From G963677085 sp963677085 (GTDB lineage Bacteria; Planctomycetota; Planctomycetia; Pirellulales; Thermoguttaceae), in NCBI GenBank assembly GCA_963677085.2, contig CAXXFH010000004.1, positions 4,030,001 through 4,094,000 on the forward strand: a DNA stretch of 64,000 nucleotides. Direction: 5' to 3'. The notes below the pieces were generated by a model that saw only the letters and a list, made by a program, of their open reading frames with translations, was not told where the DNA came from and made no database searches. The stretch's first letter is position 1; each line of letters starts with the position of its first letter. This document shows positions 26,684 to 35,906 of this stretch, one piece after another. Both the position numbers and the translations under genes were made by a program.

Positions 26684-27706
26684 ATGCCAGACACGGGCGA
26701 GCACGGTGGTTTTCCCCGGCACCCCAGAGGTTTCACCCTAGTGGAACTTCTGGTGGTGATTGCCATCATCGGAATTCTCATCGGCCTTTTGCTGCCGGCG
26801 GTGCAGTCGGCTCGGGAGGCCGCGCGGCAACTTCAATGCCAGAACAATCTCAAGCAGATCGGCTTGGCTGTCCTTTCCCACGAAAACGCCAACGGACATC
26901 TGCCGACCGGCGGTTGGGGCTTTAGATGGACAGGCCAGCCCGACCGCGGCTTCGACTGGCATCAGCCGGGCGGTTGGGCTTACAACATTCTTCCCTACAT
27001 GGATCAACAAACCCTGCACGACCTGCCGGCCGGCGAAACGAATCCTCAGCAGTTCGACGAGAAACTCGCCCAGATGATATCGACCCCGCTGGTCGTGTTT
27101 CATTGTCCGACGCGACGGCCCGCGAAGACCTATCCGTTCGCGACGTCGTCGGACTGCGTACGCAACTTCAATAATTCGAGCAACATTCCCAAGGAGGTTG
27201 CCCGGGGCGACTACGCGGGCAACGCGGGTTCGAGCACGGACTACAGTTCGAGCGGTGGCCCAGCAGATTACGCTGAGGGCGACGCCCAACCGTCTGAGTA
27301 CGATGCCGACGGGGTGATCTTCGACCGAAGCCAGGTACCGTTGGCCACGATTCGCGACGGCACGACCAACACCTACCTGATCGGCGAAAAGTATCTCTGC
27401 CCCGACTATTATGAAATCTCGGGCGATGGCACCAACGATCAATTCCTCTTGATGGGCGCCGATCGCGACGTGCTCCGCTGGACCTTCTACGATCCGGCCG
27501 ATTTAACCAAAAGCGATAATGCGAAGCCGCGACAGGACCGGCCGAGTGTCGCCAATATGTGGGGCTTCGGCAGCGCCCATTCCGGCGGTTTCAACATGGC
27601 CTTCTGCGACGGTTCGGTGCATTTCATCGCGTACTCGATCGACCGCACCATACACAAGAACCTCGGCTCGCGCAACGATGGCCAAGTGGTCGAGCAGGTC
27701 TGGTAA
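26684..27706 (+). CDS. H-X9-DG pseudopilin (DUF1559 family) 1
   Basis: The protein has 340 residues. The start at 26684 has AAGGGAAC upstream. It has a prepilin leader ending RGFTLVELLVVIAIIGILI, then QSAREAARQLQCQNNLKQIGLA, the usual DUF1559 opening. The C-terminal motif H-X9-DG is present as HSGGFNMAFCDG. The family is greatly expanded in planctomycetes and is thought to be exported and processed by a prepilin peptidase. Its function is still unclear. It follows three PEP-CTERM genes in the same direction. Confidence 0.94.
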   Translation: MPDTGEHGGFPRHPRGFTLVELLVVIAIIGILIGLLLPAVQSAREAARQLQCQNNLKQIGLAVLSHENANGHLPTGGWGFRWTGQPDRGFDWHQPGGWAYNILPYMDQQTLHDLPAGETNPQQFDEKLAQMISTPLVVFHCPTRRPAKTYPFATSSDCVRNFNNSSNIPKEVARGDYAGNAGSSTDYSSSGGPADYAEGDAQPSEYDADGVIFDRSQVPLATIRDGTTNTYLIGEKYLCPDYYEISGDGTNDQFLLMGADRDVLRWTFYDPADLTKSDNAKPRQDRPSVANMWGFGSAHSGGFNMAFCDGSVHFIAYSIDRTIHKNLGSRNDGQVVEQVW

Positions 27707-27885
27707 TACGCATTATTCGGCTTCGCTTGGCGTGCTTTCCGGTGGTAAACGCGTGTTTTCGGGGAGAAACGACCGCTACGAGACATCATTTCTGGATAGA
27801 CTAAAAGTAGAGGACTTCTCATAAGAAACAACCGCTTCGAGTGTGAAACGTGCTCGGGTTGCGGGATCAAATCGTTGACTGATCG

Positions 27886-27955
27886 TGTGTGCCACTGGCT
27901 CGGCCAGTGCAGTAGTCTCTTTGATCGGAAGTACTGACCGAGCCAGTGGCACACA
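27886..27955. repeat. Inverted repeat between the two pseudopilin genes
   Basis: Two 22-23 bp arms (27886-27908 and 27933-27955), reading TGTGTGCCACTGGCTCGG, face each other across 24 bases. Within each arm CCACTGGC...GCCAGT is itself palindromic. The remaining 340-base gap (27707-28048) has no gene. A related palindrome occurs near 9961-9990. Confidence 0.8.
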
Positions 27956-28048
27956 TGCAGTCGTATCCCGTTTGAGTGAATCACTACACCAGGGCGTGAG
28001 GTTGCATTGGGAAGCCCGAGGGCAGAGTGTCATTTGGGAGGAAAACGC

Positions 28049-29068
28049 ATGGTGCGAAAGTCTGAAACGCTTTCTCCATGGCAACGGCGTGATACACGTG
28101 GTTTTACCCTGGTCGAGCTTCTGGTGGTGATTGCCATTATCGGCATTCTGATCGCCCTATTGTTGCCGGCCGTGCAATCAGCCCGAGAGGCCGCCCGGCG
28201 GGCCCAGTGCAGCAACAACCTCAAACAAATCGGCCTGGCGGTGCACAACTACCACACGTCGTTTGGGTGTTTTCCGCCAGGGAGTATCGATTGCCCCAAT
28301 TACCCGACCGATTGCAGCGGAGCCTACACGGGCGGTGGGCCCTATCTGACCACATGGACCATTTGTTTGTTGCCATTTCTGGAACAGCAAACGCTCTACG
28401 ACCAGTACGATTCGAGTCTTCCGAGTTCGCGCGACAATATCAACAAGCGAGTGACACAGACATTCATACCCGCCTACTTGTGCCCTTCGGATGTCAATAC
28501 TGACCAACTCGCGAGACCGGAGAGTGGCCCAAGCGCCTATGATTACGCACCGGGGTCGTATCGGGCCGTTTCAGGGCTCAAGGAAAATGCCAGCGGGGCG
28601 GCCTGGGACGAAGCCAATAGCCAGGATCGAGACACGCGGGGTGTGATGCATGGGCTGTTCAATACAGGCAGCCGGACGGTGCGTTGGGCTAACAAGATCG
28701 CCAATGTTACCGACGGTACGGCCAATACGCTGATGGTGGCCGAATACCACACAACGACGCACAACAGACGCCGCACGTTCTGGGCCTACGCCTACACGTC
28801 GTACAACCAATCGTCGGCCTGTCCCGGGTGCAATCCTTGGATGCTCGGCGTGCCCGACTACGACGAGTGCGTGAAGCAGAGTAGCTCGTTCGAGTTTCAG
28901 ACGGGCGAAAACGCGTGCAAACGAGCGTTCGCCAGCCTCCACCCCGGTGGGTTCAACGGCGTGCGGGCAGACGGTTCGGTTTACTTCATCAGCACAACGA
29001 TCGACCGCAATATCTTCGGCGCGATGGCGTCGATCGCCGGCGGCGAAATCGTGAATCTGGCGGAATAA
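28049..29068 (+). CDS. H-X9-DG pseudopilin (DUF1559 family) 2
   Basis: The protein has 339 residues. GGGAGG lies just before the ATG at 28049. The leader RGFTLVELLVVIAIIGILI and the text QSAREAARRAQCSNNLKQIGLAVHNYH are followed by a long domain with several Cys and the end motif HPGGFNGVRADG (H-X9-DG). It shares its N-terminus and end motif with the previous gene but differs in the middle, so the pair are diverged paralogues rather than a recent duplication. Confidence 0.94.
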   Translation: MVRKSETLSPWQRRDTRGFTLVELLVVIAIIGILIALLLPAVQSAREAARRAQCSNNLKQIGLAVHNYHTSFGCFPPGSIDCPNYPTDCSGAYTGGGPYLTTWTICLLPFLEQQTLYDQYDSSLPSSRDNINKRVTQTFIPAYLCPSDVNTDQLARPESGPSAYDYAPGSYRAVSGLKENASGAAWDEANSQDRDTRGVMHGLFNTGSRTVRWANKIANVTDGTANTLMVAEYHTTTHNRRRTFWAYAYTSYNQSSACPGCNPWMLGVPDYDECVKQSSSFEFQTGENACKRAFASLHPGGFNGVRADGSVYFISTTIDRNIFGAMASIAGGEIVNLAE

Positions 29069-29117
29069 GCGTGTGTTTTCATCGAATAGCGATATCCACC
29101 TTGGGGGAATTGCAGTG

Positions 29118-29552
29118 ATGCAGCGGTGCGCGGCAGCGGTGTTGTTGGTCTGCCTGTTCCTGATAGGCTGTGGCGGAAAGGATTACGACGTGGTACCCGT
29201 CTCAGGCACGGTCACGCTCGACGGCCAGCCCCTGGCCGAGGCTACCGTGATGTTTTTGCCGGTGGAGGGAAAGACGGTCAACCCTGGTCCACCCTCGGTG
29301 GCGGTCACCGCGGCTGACGGTACCTATCGGCTGAAGACAAGCGACGATGATCCGGGCGCCGTCGCGGGAAAACACATGGTGCGCATCTTCACCCGTCGGA
29401 CTGAGCAGGCCGACGCGGGCAGCGACAATCCCAACGTGCGTGAGATCGCGCCCGAACGGCTGCCGGAGCGATACAATCGCAACAGCGAGTTGACCTTCGA
29501 GGTTCCCGCCGAAGGCACCGACGCTGCTGATTTTCAGCTGACGTCGAAGTGA
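29118..29552 (+). CDS. Small lipoprotein with a transthyretin-like / carboxypeptidase-regulatory fold
   Basis: The protein has 144 residues. The start at 29118 gives a lipoprotein signal with lipobox LIGC (Cys18). The body has VSGTVTLDGQPLAEATVMFLPVEG and DGTYRLKT, typical of the planctomycete lipoproteins with a Cna-B or transthyretin-like beta-sandwich. Such genes commonly sit directly after DUF1559 genes, as here (49 bases). The function is unknown. Confidence 0.86.
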   Translation: MQRCAAAVLLVCLFLIGCGGKDYDVVPVSGTVTLDGQPLAEATVMFLPVEGKTVNPGPPSVAVTAADGTYRLKTSDDDPGAVAGKHMVRIFTRRTEQADAGSDNPNVREIAPERLPERYNRNSELTFEVPAEGTDAADFQLTSK

Positions 29553-29564
29553 GGCGTGCTGCAC

Positions 29565-31172
29565 CTATCTTTCGCCGGCTGTTCGGACCAGTCGCTTCGA
29601 AAAGTCGTCGAGCCGGCTGAGTTCGGCCAGACGCTGGACGGCCGTGCCGCGGTAGCCGTCCGACTCAACGGCCGTTCGGGCTCTGAAGATGCGAGTGGCC
29701 ATTTGAGTGATGGCCGGCTTTGGCGACTCCAACCGTCCGCAGGTGGCTTGCTCTTCCGGCGGAACCAGGCCCTTGACGACCGTGAGGTCCTTGTGACGCA
29801 ATACGAGCAGCTCAAGCTGGCCTAGCAAGGGGCCAATCCTGTCGGCCGTCCAGGGCCCTTCGCGATCGAGTTTCTCTTCCAACGCCCGCAGCGCCAGATT
29901 CTCGCCGGCGATCTGGGCCTTTAGCTCGGCAAGGTTCACCTCGACCTGCACGGGCGGCTTCAAGGTGGTCACTGCCTGTGGGCTGCGCTGATTCGGCACA
30001 GCACGATTCGGGGCGACACGCGGTAGCCGACTCGTCGGCGACTCGGTATTCGCCATTTCCGGATGTTGACCGGCTAACGGAAGCCGGCCCGTGGCTGCCG
30101 GGTTGCCAACGCGGCCGGGCGACAGGGGAGTGGAAGGACTCGGGCTTCGCGCACCGCCGTGCGACGGAGCCCACACACCTCGCGACGTCGAAAGCGAGCG
30201 GCCCGACGGGGCAGGCGTGTTTGTTTCGCCAAGTACCGTTGGCTGCTTCCACTCGGCGGCTGCGGGATCGATCGAATTTCGGGCAACGGACGGACCGCCC
30301 GGGGCGAGCGACGACGGAAGCCCCGGTGCAGCGGCCTCGTGCCATGGTTCGGCCTTGGCGACGATCACGCCGCGTACGGCTCCCAACACTGGGTAGCCAA
30401 CCTGACCCGACCGCATGGCTAGGGCCTCCGCAGACGTCGTGTCGACTTCCCTTCGTGGGCCAGCGACCGAAACGCCTCGCGTGGCGTACGGCCGTGGCAC
30501 GTCGATCATCGTCGCCCGAGGCTGACGAATCGGTGCGGGCGCGTCGGTCGGCAAAACGGGCGACGGCATGTCTTCGGCCAATTGTCGAACGCCCAACCCG
30601 TCGGCCGGTTGCCCGCCCGACGGGTTGGCGTGGAATTCAGGTACCGGCGGCAGTTGGGCAATGGAGCCCATCGTTGAACGCTGGATAGCCTGCTGCAACC
30701 AAGTGATCAACTGGCCCTGCTGCGCGAAGGGCCTGCCGGCTGCCTGCCACGCGGCCAAAACACGATCCCACTGGGCGCGGCGCTGATCGAGTGTCGCGCG
30801 TTGGCGACGGAAGGTGCCGTAGAGTTGAATGCGGTACTGTCGCGCAAGTTGTTCGATGGCGGTCTGTTCCCGCTGGTCGACTTGCTCGATCAAGTCGCGC
30901 AGTTTAGCCCAGTTCACGATTTTTTCGCGGAGTGAATCGTGGACGATGGCTTCCTGCTGGGCCGCTTCCGTCGAGGAAAGGACCAGGTGATTGGCACGAT
31001 TCAGACGAGCTTCCATCTCGCGCAGCCAGAGTTGTTGCTGCTCGGGCGAAAGGCGCACGACACGGCCCAGCACGGCCGAAGCATCGACGGCCGAATCCGG
31101 GGCGGCGGCAGCCGACATCGGCAACAAGAAAACAAGAATTAGTGGCCACGCGGGTTGCATCTTGGGTAGCAT
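29565..31172 (-). CDS. Exported hypothetical protein with helical ends and Pro-rich middle
   Basis: The protein has 535 residues. A signal peptide ends near ASAAAA. The next 130 residues are helical and charged (SPEQQQLWLREMEARLNRANHLVLSS; QVDQREQTAIEQLARQYRIQLYG). The central part is Pro/Ser/Arg-rich and low in complexity. The last 130 residues are again helical (LKAQIAGENLALRALEEKLDRE). I recognise no domain. It is convergent with the pseudopilin/lipoprotein cassette, only 12 bases away. Two start codons (31172 and 31160) are possible. Confidence 0.7.
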   Translation of the reverse strand: MLPKMQPAWPLILVFLLPMSAAAAPDSAVDASAVLGRVVRLSPEQQQLWLREMEARLNRANHLVLSSTEAAQQEAIVHDSLREKIVNWAKLRDLIEQVDQREQTAIEQLARQYRIQLYGTFRRQRATLDQRRAQWDRVLAAWQAAGRPFAQQGQLITWLQQAIQRSTMGSIAQLPPVPEFHANPSGGQPADGLGVRQLAEDMPSPVLPTDAPAPIRQPRATMIDVPRPYATRGVSVAGPRREVDTTSAEALAMRSGQVGYPVLGAVRGVIVAKAEPWHEAAAPGLPSSLAPGGPSVARNSIDPAAAEWKQPTVLGETNTPAPSGRSLSTSRGVWAPSHGGARSPSPSTPLSPGRVGNPAATGRLPLAGQHPEMANTESPTSRLPRVAPNRAVPNQRSPQAVTTLKPPVQVEVNLAELKAQIAGENLALRALEEKLDREGPWTADRIGPLLGQLELLVLRHKDLTVVKGLVPPEEQATCGRLESPKPAITQMATRIFRARTAVESDGYRGTAVQRLAELSRLDDFSKRLVRTAGER

Positions 31173-31195
31173 ATCCTGGACAATCGACAGTCAAC

Positions 31196-31285
31196 CAAAA
31201 CGGGACAGGTCTGATTTTCCGATCCTTCCCGAACAAGCCAGACCTCTTCCGGTTGCCACCGGAAAATTGGACCTGTCCCGTTTTG
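31196..31285. repeat. 26-bp inverted repeat (CAAAACGGGACAGGTC element)
   Basis: Arms at 31196-31221 and 31260-31285 match with two mismatches. A smaller hairpin TTCCGGT/ACCGGAA lies inside (31246-31264). The element lies between divergent genes. I see no second copy in the window. Confidence 0.85.
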
Positions 31286-31353
31286 ATCCGATGGCGCAGC
31301 GTGTGCGCAAGGAATCTGCTCAACCCTAGATCACCCCCTGGCCAAGTCAAACC

Positions 31354-32046
31354 ATGCGACAACTGTTTGTGCCGATTTTGTTGATTACCGCCGTCTTGCT
31401 GATCTTGATTGTCCCCTTTGTGTTCTTCGGGGAACCGTTAGAGTCTCGCATGCGGCAGTGGGTGGCTGGGGATCTCTCGGCCGCGACCATGGCTGGCCTG
31501 GTGGTCACGCTGTTGGCGGTTGACATTTTTTTGCCGGTTCCCAGCAGCGTGGTCAGCACTGTAGCCGGTCGGGTGTTGGGTGTTGTGGGCGGCACCTTGG
31601 CCTCGTGGTTGGGGCTGACGCTCGGTGCACTCATCGCCTTTGCCTTGGCCAGGACGCTGGGGCGTCGCGTCGCGTTACGGTTCTGCAAGGAAGAGGATTT
31701 CGCCCGTACGGATCAACTCAGCCGCCGTTATGGTCCCGCGATCCTGGTGCTTGCCCGGCCCGTACCCGTGCTGGCCGAGGCCACCGTGCTGTTTTTCGGC
31801 ACAACGACCCTGCCGTGGCAGCGATTTCTGGTGCCCGTGGCGTTGAGCAACCTGGGCATCGCCGCCGTGTACGCCGAGTTGGGTAGCGCGGTCGACTTAC
31901 CGGTGGCGCTGGTTGCCTCGGTGGTGTTGCCAATGCTCGCGGCCGTAATCGCCCGCCGGCTGTGGCCAGACGAAAATGGCTCCTCCGGAGACGAATTCCG
32001 GGAGGTCGCGCAAGGGGACGAACCACGGAGCGACGGAGGGCAATAA
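31354..32046 (+). CDS. TVP38/TMEM64-family (DedA-like) membrane protein
   Basis: The protein has 230 residues with about six hydrophobic segments. The VTT-domain core is visible: DIFLPVPSSVVSTVAGRVLGVVGGTLASWLGLTLGALIAF, then RYGPAILVLARPVPVLAEATVLFFGT. Members of this superfamily move or scramble lipids, but the substrate is not known here. The C-terminus is a polar tail (SSGDEFREVAQGDEPRSDGGQ). It stands alone. Confidence 0.85.
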   Translation: MRQLFVPILLITAVLLILIVPFVFFGEPLESRMRQWVAGDLSAATMAGLVVTLLAVDIFLPVPSSVVSTVAGRVLGVVGGTLASWLGLTLGALIAFALARTLGRRVALRFCKEEDFARTDQLSRRYGPAILVLARPVPVLAEATVLFFGTTTLPWQRFLVPVALSNLGIAAVYAELGSAVDLPVALVASVVLPMLAAVIARRLWPDENGSSGDEFREVAQGDEPRSDGGQ

Positions 32047-32140
32047 AGCAAGGTGGTGTTTTTCCCTGGCTCTCAGTTGTCTTCTGGTTCCCAAGCCGGA
32101 GCAACGAGAAAATCGGGCCGTTTGCAGGTCACCCGTTGGG

Positions 32141-33070
32141 CTATCGCTTGCGGTACCGGCCGTAGAAGGCCATGCCCAGTAGGCCCAGCAGGGCCAAAAC
32201 CAGAGTACTCGGCTCGGGCACGGCCAGAACCTGCTGAACTTCACTCTCGCTGAGGGCACGATCCCAAACGGCGATGTAGTCGACCACGCCGTCGAAGGCC
32301 TTGCGGTAATTGCCCGTGCCCGTACCGAGTGACTCGGAACCGACGTAAGTGTTGGTCGACGAGGTGCTGTTTACTGGCACAGTCATGGTGGCCGTCTCGA
32401 CCGAACCATCTTCGGCGACCAGGTAGAACAGCAGCGTATCGTCGCCGGCGCCCTCTTCTGCATCGTCGAGCATAACGACCGCCAGGTCGTACCAGACACC
32501 CGTCTCAACAGTCATGTTGCTGGGCGATCGGAAATTGCCGTTGAGATACTGGAATTGACCGATGCGGGCAACTCCACCAGGCGACTGCATTCCCAGTAAC
32601 CATCCGGCATTGCTCGCATGACCGTTGTTGTAGAGCCACGCACTGCTCTCGCTGCTGGCATATCCGTCCCACTTGAAACGCGTGATAATCGTGGCCGAAC
32701 CGGCCGTGGTGAAATTGCTCACGGTGAACCCGGCAGAGGTCACCGTGTCCTGCGCTCCGTCTTCACCGGGGATGGTTACCTCGGGGGCGAACTCCAAGCC
32801 ACGGGCACTTGCTCCCACAGTCGGAACCCCACCGGGCCCGATAGCAGGGACGGAAGTCCAACTCAGCAGGTTGGCGTTGCTCAACGAACTGGCCGATTGA
32901 TTGCCGTTGACCGTGCTGTTGCTGTCAACAATCTCCGACGTGCTGGCGACCGTGCCGCTGTCGGCGTGGTCGAACATCCACAGCGCGTCAGCACTATCCA
33001 ACAAGCCCGCGTGCGAATAGTTCGCAACAGTCAAAACAACTAGGCTTGCCGGAAGGAGATATTTGTTCAT
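32141..33070 (-). CDS. PEP-CTERM protein with a LamG/concanavalin-like domain
   Basis: The protein has 309 residues. The start at 33070 gives a signal peptide (LLPASLVVLTVANYSHA). The body has DALWMFDHADSG, ARGLEFAPEVTIPGE, SATIITRFKW and DYIAVWDRALSESEVQQVL. The last phrase is the classic end of a LamG jelly-roll domain, often carbohydrate-binding. The tail is VPEPSTLVLALLG, a helix and GRYRKR. It could be a cell-surface binding protein. Confidence 0.87.
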   Translation of the reverse strand: MNKYLLPASLVVLTVANYSHAGLLDSADALWMFDHADSGTVASTSEIVDSNSTVNGNQSASSLSNANLLSWTSVPAIGPGGVPTVGASARGLEFAPEVTIPGEDGAQDTVTSAGFTVSNFTTAGSATIITRFKWDGYASSESSAWLYNNGHASNAGWLLGMQSPGGVARIGQFQYLNGNFRSPSNMTVETGVWYDLAVVMLDDAEEGAGDDTLLFYLVAEDGSVETATMTVPVNSTSSTNTYVGSESLGTGTGNYRKAFDGVVDYIAVWDRALSESEVQQVLAVPEPSTLVLALLGLLGMAFYGRYRKR

Positions 33071-33601
33071 CGCTTGCCCCAGTTTTGGATAATGGTTGCC
33101 TTGTGGCATCCCCGCGGCGGTGGGGTTCCCGTGGGAAATGGCAAAATACCACCATTGCACAGTGAGTGGTTTGTACAGTGGTCAGTCTATCAGACGCAAT
33201 CGCGAATGCAATAATTTTCCAGGCACTCACCCCACTGGATGCAAGTCGACTGTCGTGCGGTGGGTGAGTCATTTGGCCATGCCATCTGGGGCCACTGTGT
33301 GAGTCCGCGCCGTGTAGCTGTCAAAATGGCAGGCTCCATGGGGCCATTGGGCAGCGTTTTGCCGTCCTTGGCGGCCGCCGCGTCTGAAACGGCTAGGCCA
33401 AACTGCACGAACTCCTTGGCTCCCAGCAGGTTGCCGCATCGGACGCTATTGGCGCGCCAATTGCATTACCAACCCGCGTTCGTGCTTGTGGTACGCACAT
33501 TTGGCAGACGATAACCAGGCAGCCCGTCAGCACATTGGGTGGCATGGGCCGTCTGGCGAGGATAAGCAAGAGCGTTTAACGACTACTGGAGGCAACCAAG
33601 T
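33071..33601. other. Intergenic region upstream of groES
   Basis: About 530 bases with no credible gene. I looked for the CIRCE operator (TTAGCACTC-N9-GAGTGCTAA) used by HrcA and found none, so groES is probably under another control. Confidence 0.55.
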
Positions 33602-33928
33602 ATGGCAAAGAAAGCGGCTAAGAAGAAAACTGGTAGCGTGAAGATCCAACCGCTGGGTGATCGGATCGTCGTCGAACGCGAGCAGGCCGAAGCGGTTACC
33701 GCCGGCGGCATCGTGCTTCCCGACAGCGCCAAGGACAAGCCGTCGCGTGGCACGGTCATCAGCGTGGGCAACGGTCGCCTGCTGGACGACGGCTCCCGCA
33801 GCGAGTTGCAGGTGAAGGTCGGCGATCGGGTGTTGTTCACCTCGTACGCTCCCGAGCAGTTCAAGCTGGGTGACCAAGAGCTTCTGCTGATGCGTGAAGA
33901 AGACGTCCTCGCCGTGATCGAAGGGTAA
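33602..33928 (+). CDS. groES: Co-chaperonin GroES
   Basis: The protein has 108 residues. It reads VKIQPLGDRIVVEREQAE near the start, has the mobile loop AVTAGGIVLPDSAKDKPSRG and ends with YAPEQFKLGDQELLLMREEDVLAVIEG. A GGAGG lies in the right place before the ATG. The first 11 residues (MAKKAAKKKTG) are a short basic extension. It forms the lid of GroEL. Confidence 0.97.
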   Translation: MAKKAAKKKTGSVKIQPLGDRIVVEREQAEAVTAGGIVLPDSAKDKPSRGTVISVGNGRLLDDGSRSELQVKVGDRVLFTSYAPEQFKLGDQELLLMREEDVLAVIEG

Positions 33929-34131
33929 GCCTGTCGCGTCTCGGCGCGAGTGGTAGGGGGGGCCGTACTGGTCGGCGGATTTTCTGCCTCCGGGTTTTAC
34001 CCAGCTTCGTCTTGGCCAGCTTCACCGCTTGCCTGGCGTTACCGCGTCGCAACCTTGACGACACCAACATCAACAACACAACGTGGCGAGTGGTTAACTT
34101 GCCGCAAGGATAAGTAAGGAGAGAACAACTT

Positions 34132-35748
34132 ATGGCCAAAATGATTGCGTTCGATCAGGAAGCCCGCGATGCGATGCGCCGCGGCGTTTCGAAGCTGGCC
34201 CGGGCGGTGAAAGTGACCCTTGGTCCCCGTGGCCGCAACGTGATTCTGCAGAAGAGCTTCGGCAGCCCGACCGTCACGAAAGACGGTGTGACCGTGGCTA
34301 AAGAGATCGACCTGGAAGACGTCTACGAAAACATGGGCGCCCGGATGGTCCGCGAAGTGGCCTCGAAGACCAGCGACATCGCTGGCGACGGGACCACCAC
34401 GGCCACCTTGATGGCCGAAGCCATCTTCAACGAAGGCCTTCGTGCGGTTGTGGCTGGCGTGAATCCGATCCAGTTGAAGTCGGGAATCGAGAAGGCAGTG
34501 GCCGACATCACCGACAAGCTGAAGAAGATGTCGATCGCCGTGAAGAGCAAGACCGAAATGGCTCAGGTCGGCGCCGTGGCCAGTAACAACGACCAGGAGA
34601 TCGGCGAGCTGTTGGCCGAAGCCATGGACCGCGTGGGCAAAGACGGTGTGATCACTGTCGACGAAGGCAAGAGCCTGGCCACCGAGGTCGAGTGGGTCGA
34701 AGGTATGCAGTTCGATCGCGGTTACCTGTCGCCCTACTTCGTCACCGACCCGCAGAAGATGGAGTGCGATCTCGAAGACGCCTACGTGCTGATCTACGAG
34801 AAGAAGATTTCCAACGTCAAAGACATGGTGCCCGTTCTCGAAGCCGTGGTCAACGCCGGCAAGCCGCTGTTGATCGTCGCCGAGGATGTCGACGGGGAAG
34901 CCCTGGCCACGTTGGTCATCAACAAGCTCCGCGGCACGATCAAGATTTGTGCGGTCAAGGCACCCGGCTACGGCGATCGCCGCAAGGCCATGCTCGAAGA
35001 TATCGCCATTCTGACTGGCGGCCAAGCAGTTTTCGAGAGTCTGGGCATCAAGCTGGACAGCGTTACGATCGAGCACCTCGGTCGGGCGAAGAAGATTGTT
35101 GTCGACAAGGACAACACCACGGTCATCGAAGGTGCCGGCAAGAGCGCCGAGATCAAGGGCCGTATCGAACAGTTGCGTCGTGAGATCGAGAACACCTCGA
35201 GCGACTACGATCGCGAGAAGCTTGAAGAGCGGTTGGCCAAACTGGCCGGTGGCGTGGCCAAGGTCAACGTGGGCGCCGCCACGGAAAGCGAAATGAAAGA
35301 GAAGAAGGCCCGCGTGGAAGACGCCCTGCACGCCGTGCGTGCCGCGGCCGAAGAAGGTATTCTGCCGGGCGGTGGCGTGGCTCTGTTGCGGGCTTCCACC
35401 TCGGTGAAGCCCGAGGGCTTGGCCGACGATGAGATTGTCGGTTACAACATCGTGGTTCGTGCCTGCCGTGCACCGTTGACGCAGATTGCGACCAACGCCG
35501 GCCAGGACGGCGGCATCGTTTGCGAAAAGGTTGCCGACGCCAAGGGCAACAACGGCTACAACGCGGCGACCAACGTTTACGAAGACCTGGTCAAGGCCGG
35601 TGTGATTGACCCGACGAAGGTCACTCGCACGGCGTTGCAGAACGCTTCGAGCGTGGCTTCGCTGCTGTTGACCTCCGACGCCCTGGTGGCCGAGAAGCCC
35701 AAGGCCGAAAAGGCTCCCGCCGGCCCTAGCCCGGACGAGATGTATTAA
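34132..35748 (+). CDS. groEL: Chaperonin GroEL
   Basis: The protein has 538 residues. Key text includes VTLGPRGRNVILQKSFG, DGVTVAKEI, the ATP-site DIAGDGTTTATLMAEAI, VITVDEGKS, APGYGDRRKAMLEDIA and EEGILPGGGVALLRA. It forms the folding ring with GroES. The C-terminus is KAEKAPAGPSPDEMY and lacks the GGM tail common in the main GroEL of many bacteria. The gap from groES is long (203 bases), though the same strand and order argue for one operon. A second GroEL may exist elsewhere in the genome. Confidence 0.96.
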   Translation: MAKMIAFDQEARDAMRRGVSKLARAVKVTLGPRGRNVILQKSFGSPTVTKDGVTVAKEIDLEDVYENMGARMVREVASKTSDIAGDGTTTATLMAEAIFNEGLRAVVAGVNPIQLKSGIEKAVADITDKLKKMSIAVKSKTEMAQVGAVASNNDQEIGELLAEAMDRVGKDGVITVDEGKSLATEVEWVEGMQFDRGYLSPYFVTDPQKMECDLEDAYVLIYEKKISNVKDMVPVLEAVVNAGKPLLIVAEDVDGEALATLVINKLRGTIKICAVKAPGYGDRRKAMLEDIAILTGGQAVFESLGIKLDSVTIEHLGRAKKIVVDKDNTTVIEGAGKSAEIKGRIEQLRREIENTSSDYDREKLEERLAKLAGGVAKVNVGAATESEMKEKKARVEDALHAVRAAAEEGILPGGGVALLRASTSVKPEGLADDEIVGYNIVVRACRAPLTQIATNAGQDGGIVCEKVADAKGNNGYNAATNVYEDLVKAGVIDPTKVTRTALQNASSVASLLLTSDALVAEKPKAEKAPAGPSPDEMY

Positions 35749-35788
35749 ACAACGGTGACATACCGGGGGTATTATTCCCAATCGCTAC

Positions 35789-35819
35789 TCGTTCCCAAGT
35801 TTCGGCTTGGGAATGAGTC
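35789..35819. repeat. CTCGTTCCCAAG palindrome after groEL
   Basis: A stem CTCGTTCCCAAG...CTTGGGAATGAG about 40 bases past the groEL stop. It belongs to the same GTTCCCA...TGGGAAC family as at 1459, 17605, 39131 and 54868. Confidence 0.65.
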
Positions 35820-35863
35820 GAATCCGGACCTTAGGTCAGAAAAGATACGTCTTAACCCTTTGT

Positions 35864-35906
35864 AACCCGCCGGTTGCTGGCAGCAGCGACCGGCGGGTTT
35901 ATTTGT
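35864..35906 (+). terminator. Terminator between groEL and the small membrane gene
   Basis: An 11-bp perfect stem (35864-35874 with 35889-35899) followed on the plus strand by TTTATTTGT. It also sits directly after the original stop codon (35899-35901) of the minus-strand membrane gene that was split by the IS. It is therefore the boundary between convergent genes. Confidence 0.75.

Noticed and set aside
33400..33601. CIRCE operator expected upstream of groES
   Set aside because: Searched by eye and not found.
34039..35781. Minus-strand frame of 580 residues opposite groEL
   Set aside because: A shadow of groEL, which is certain on the plus strand. High GC in third positions keeps antisense frames open.
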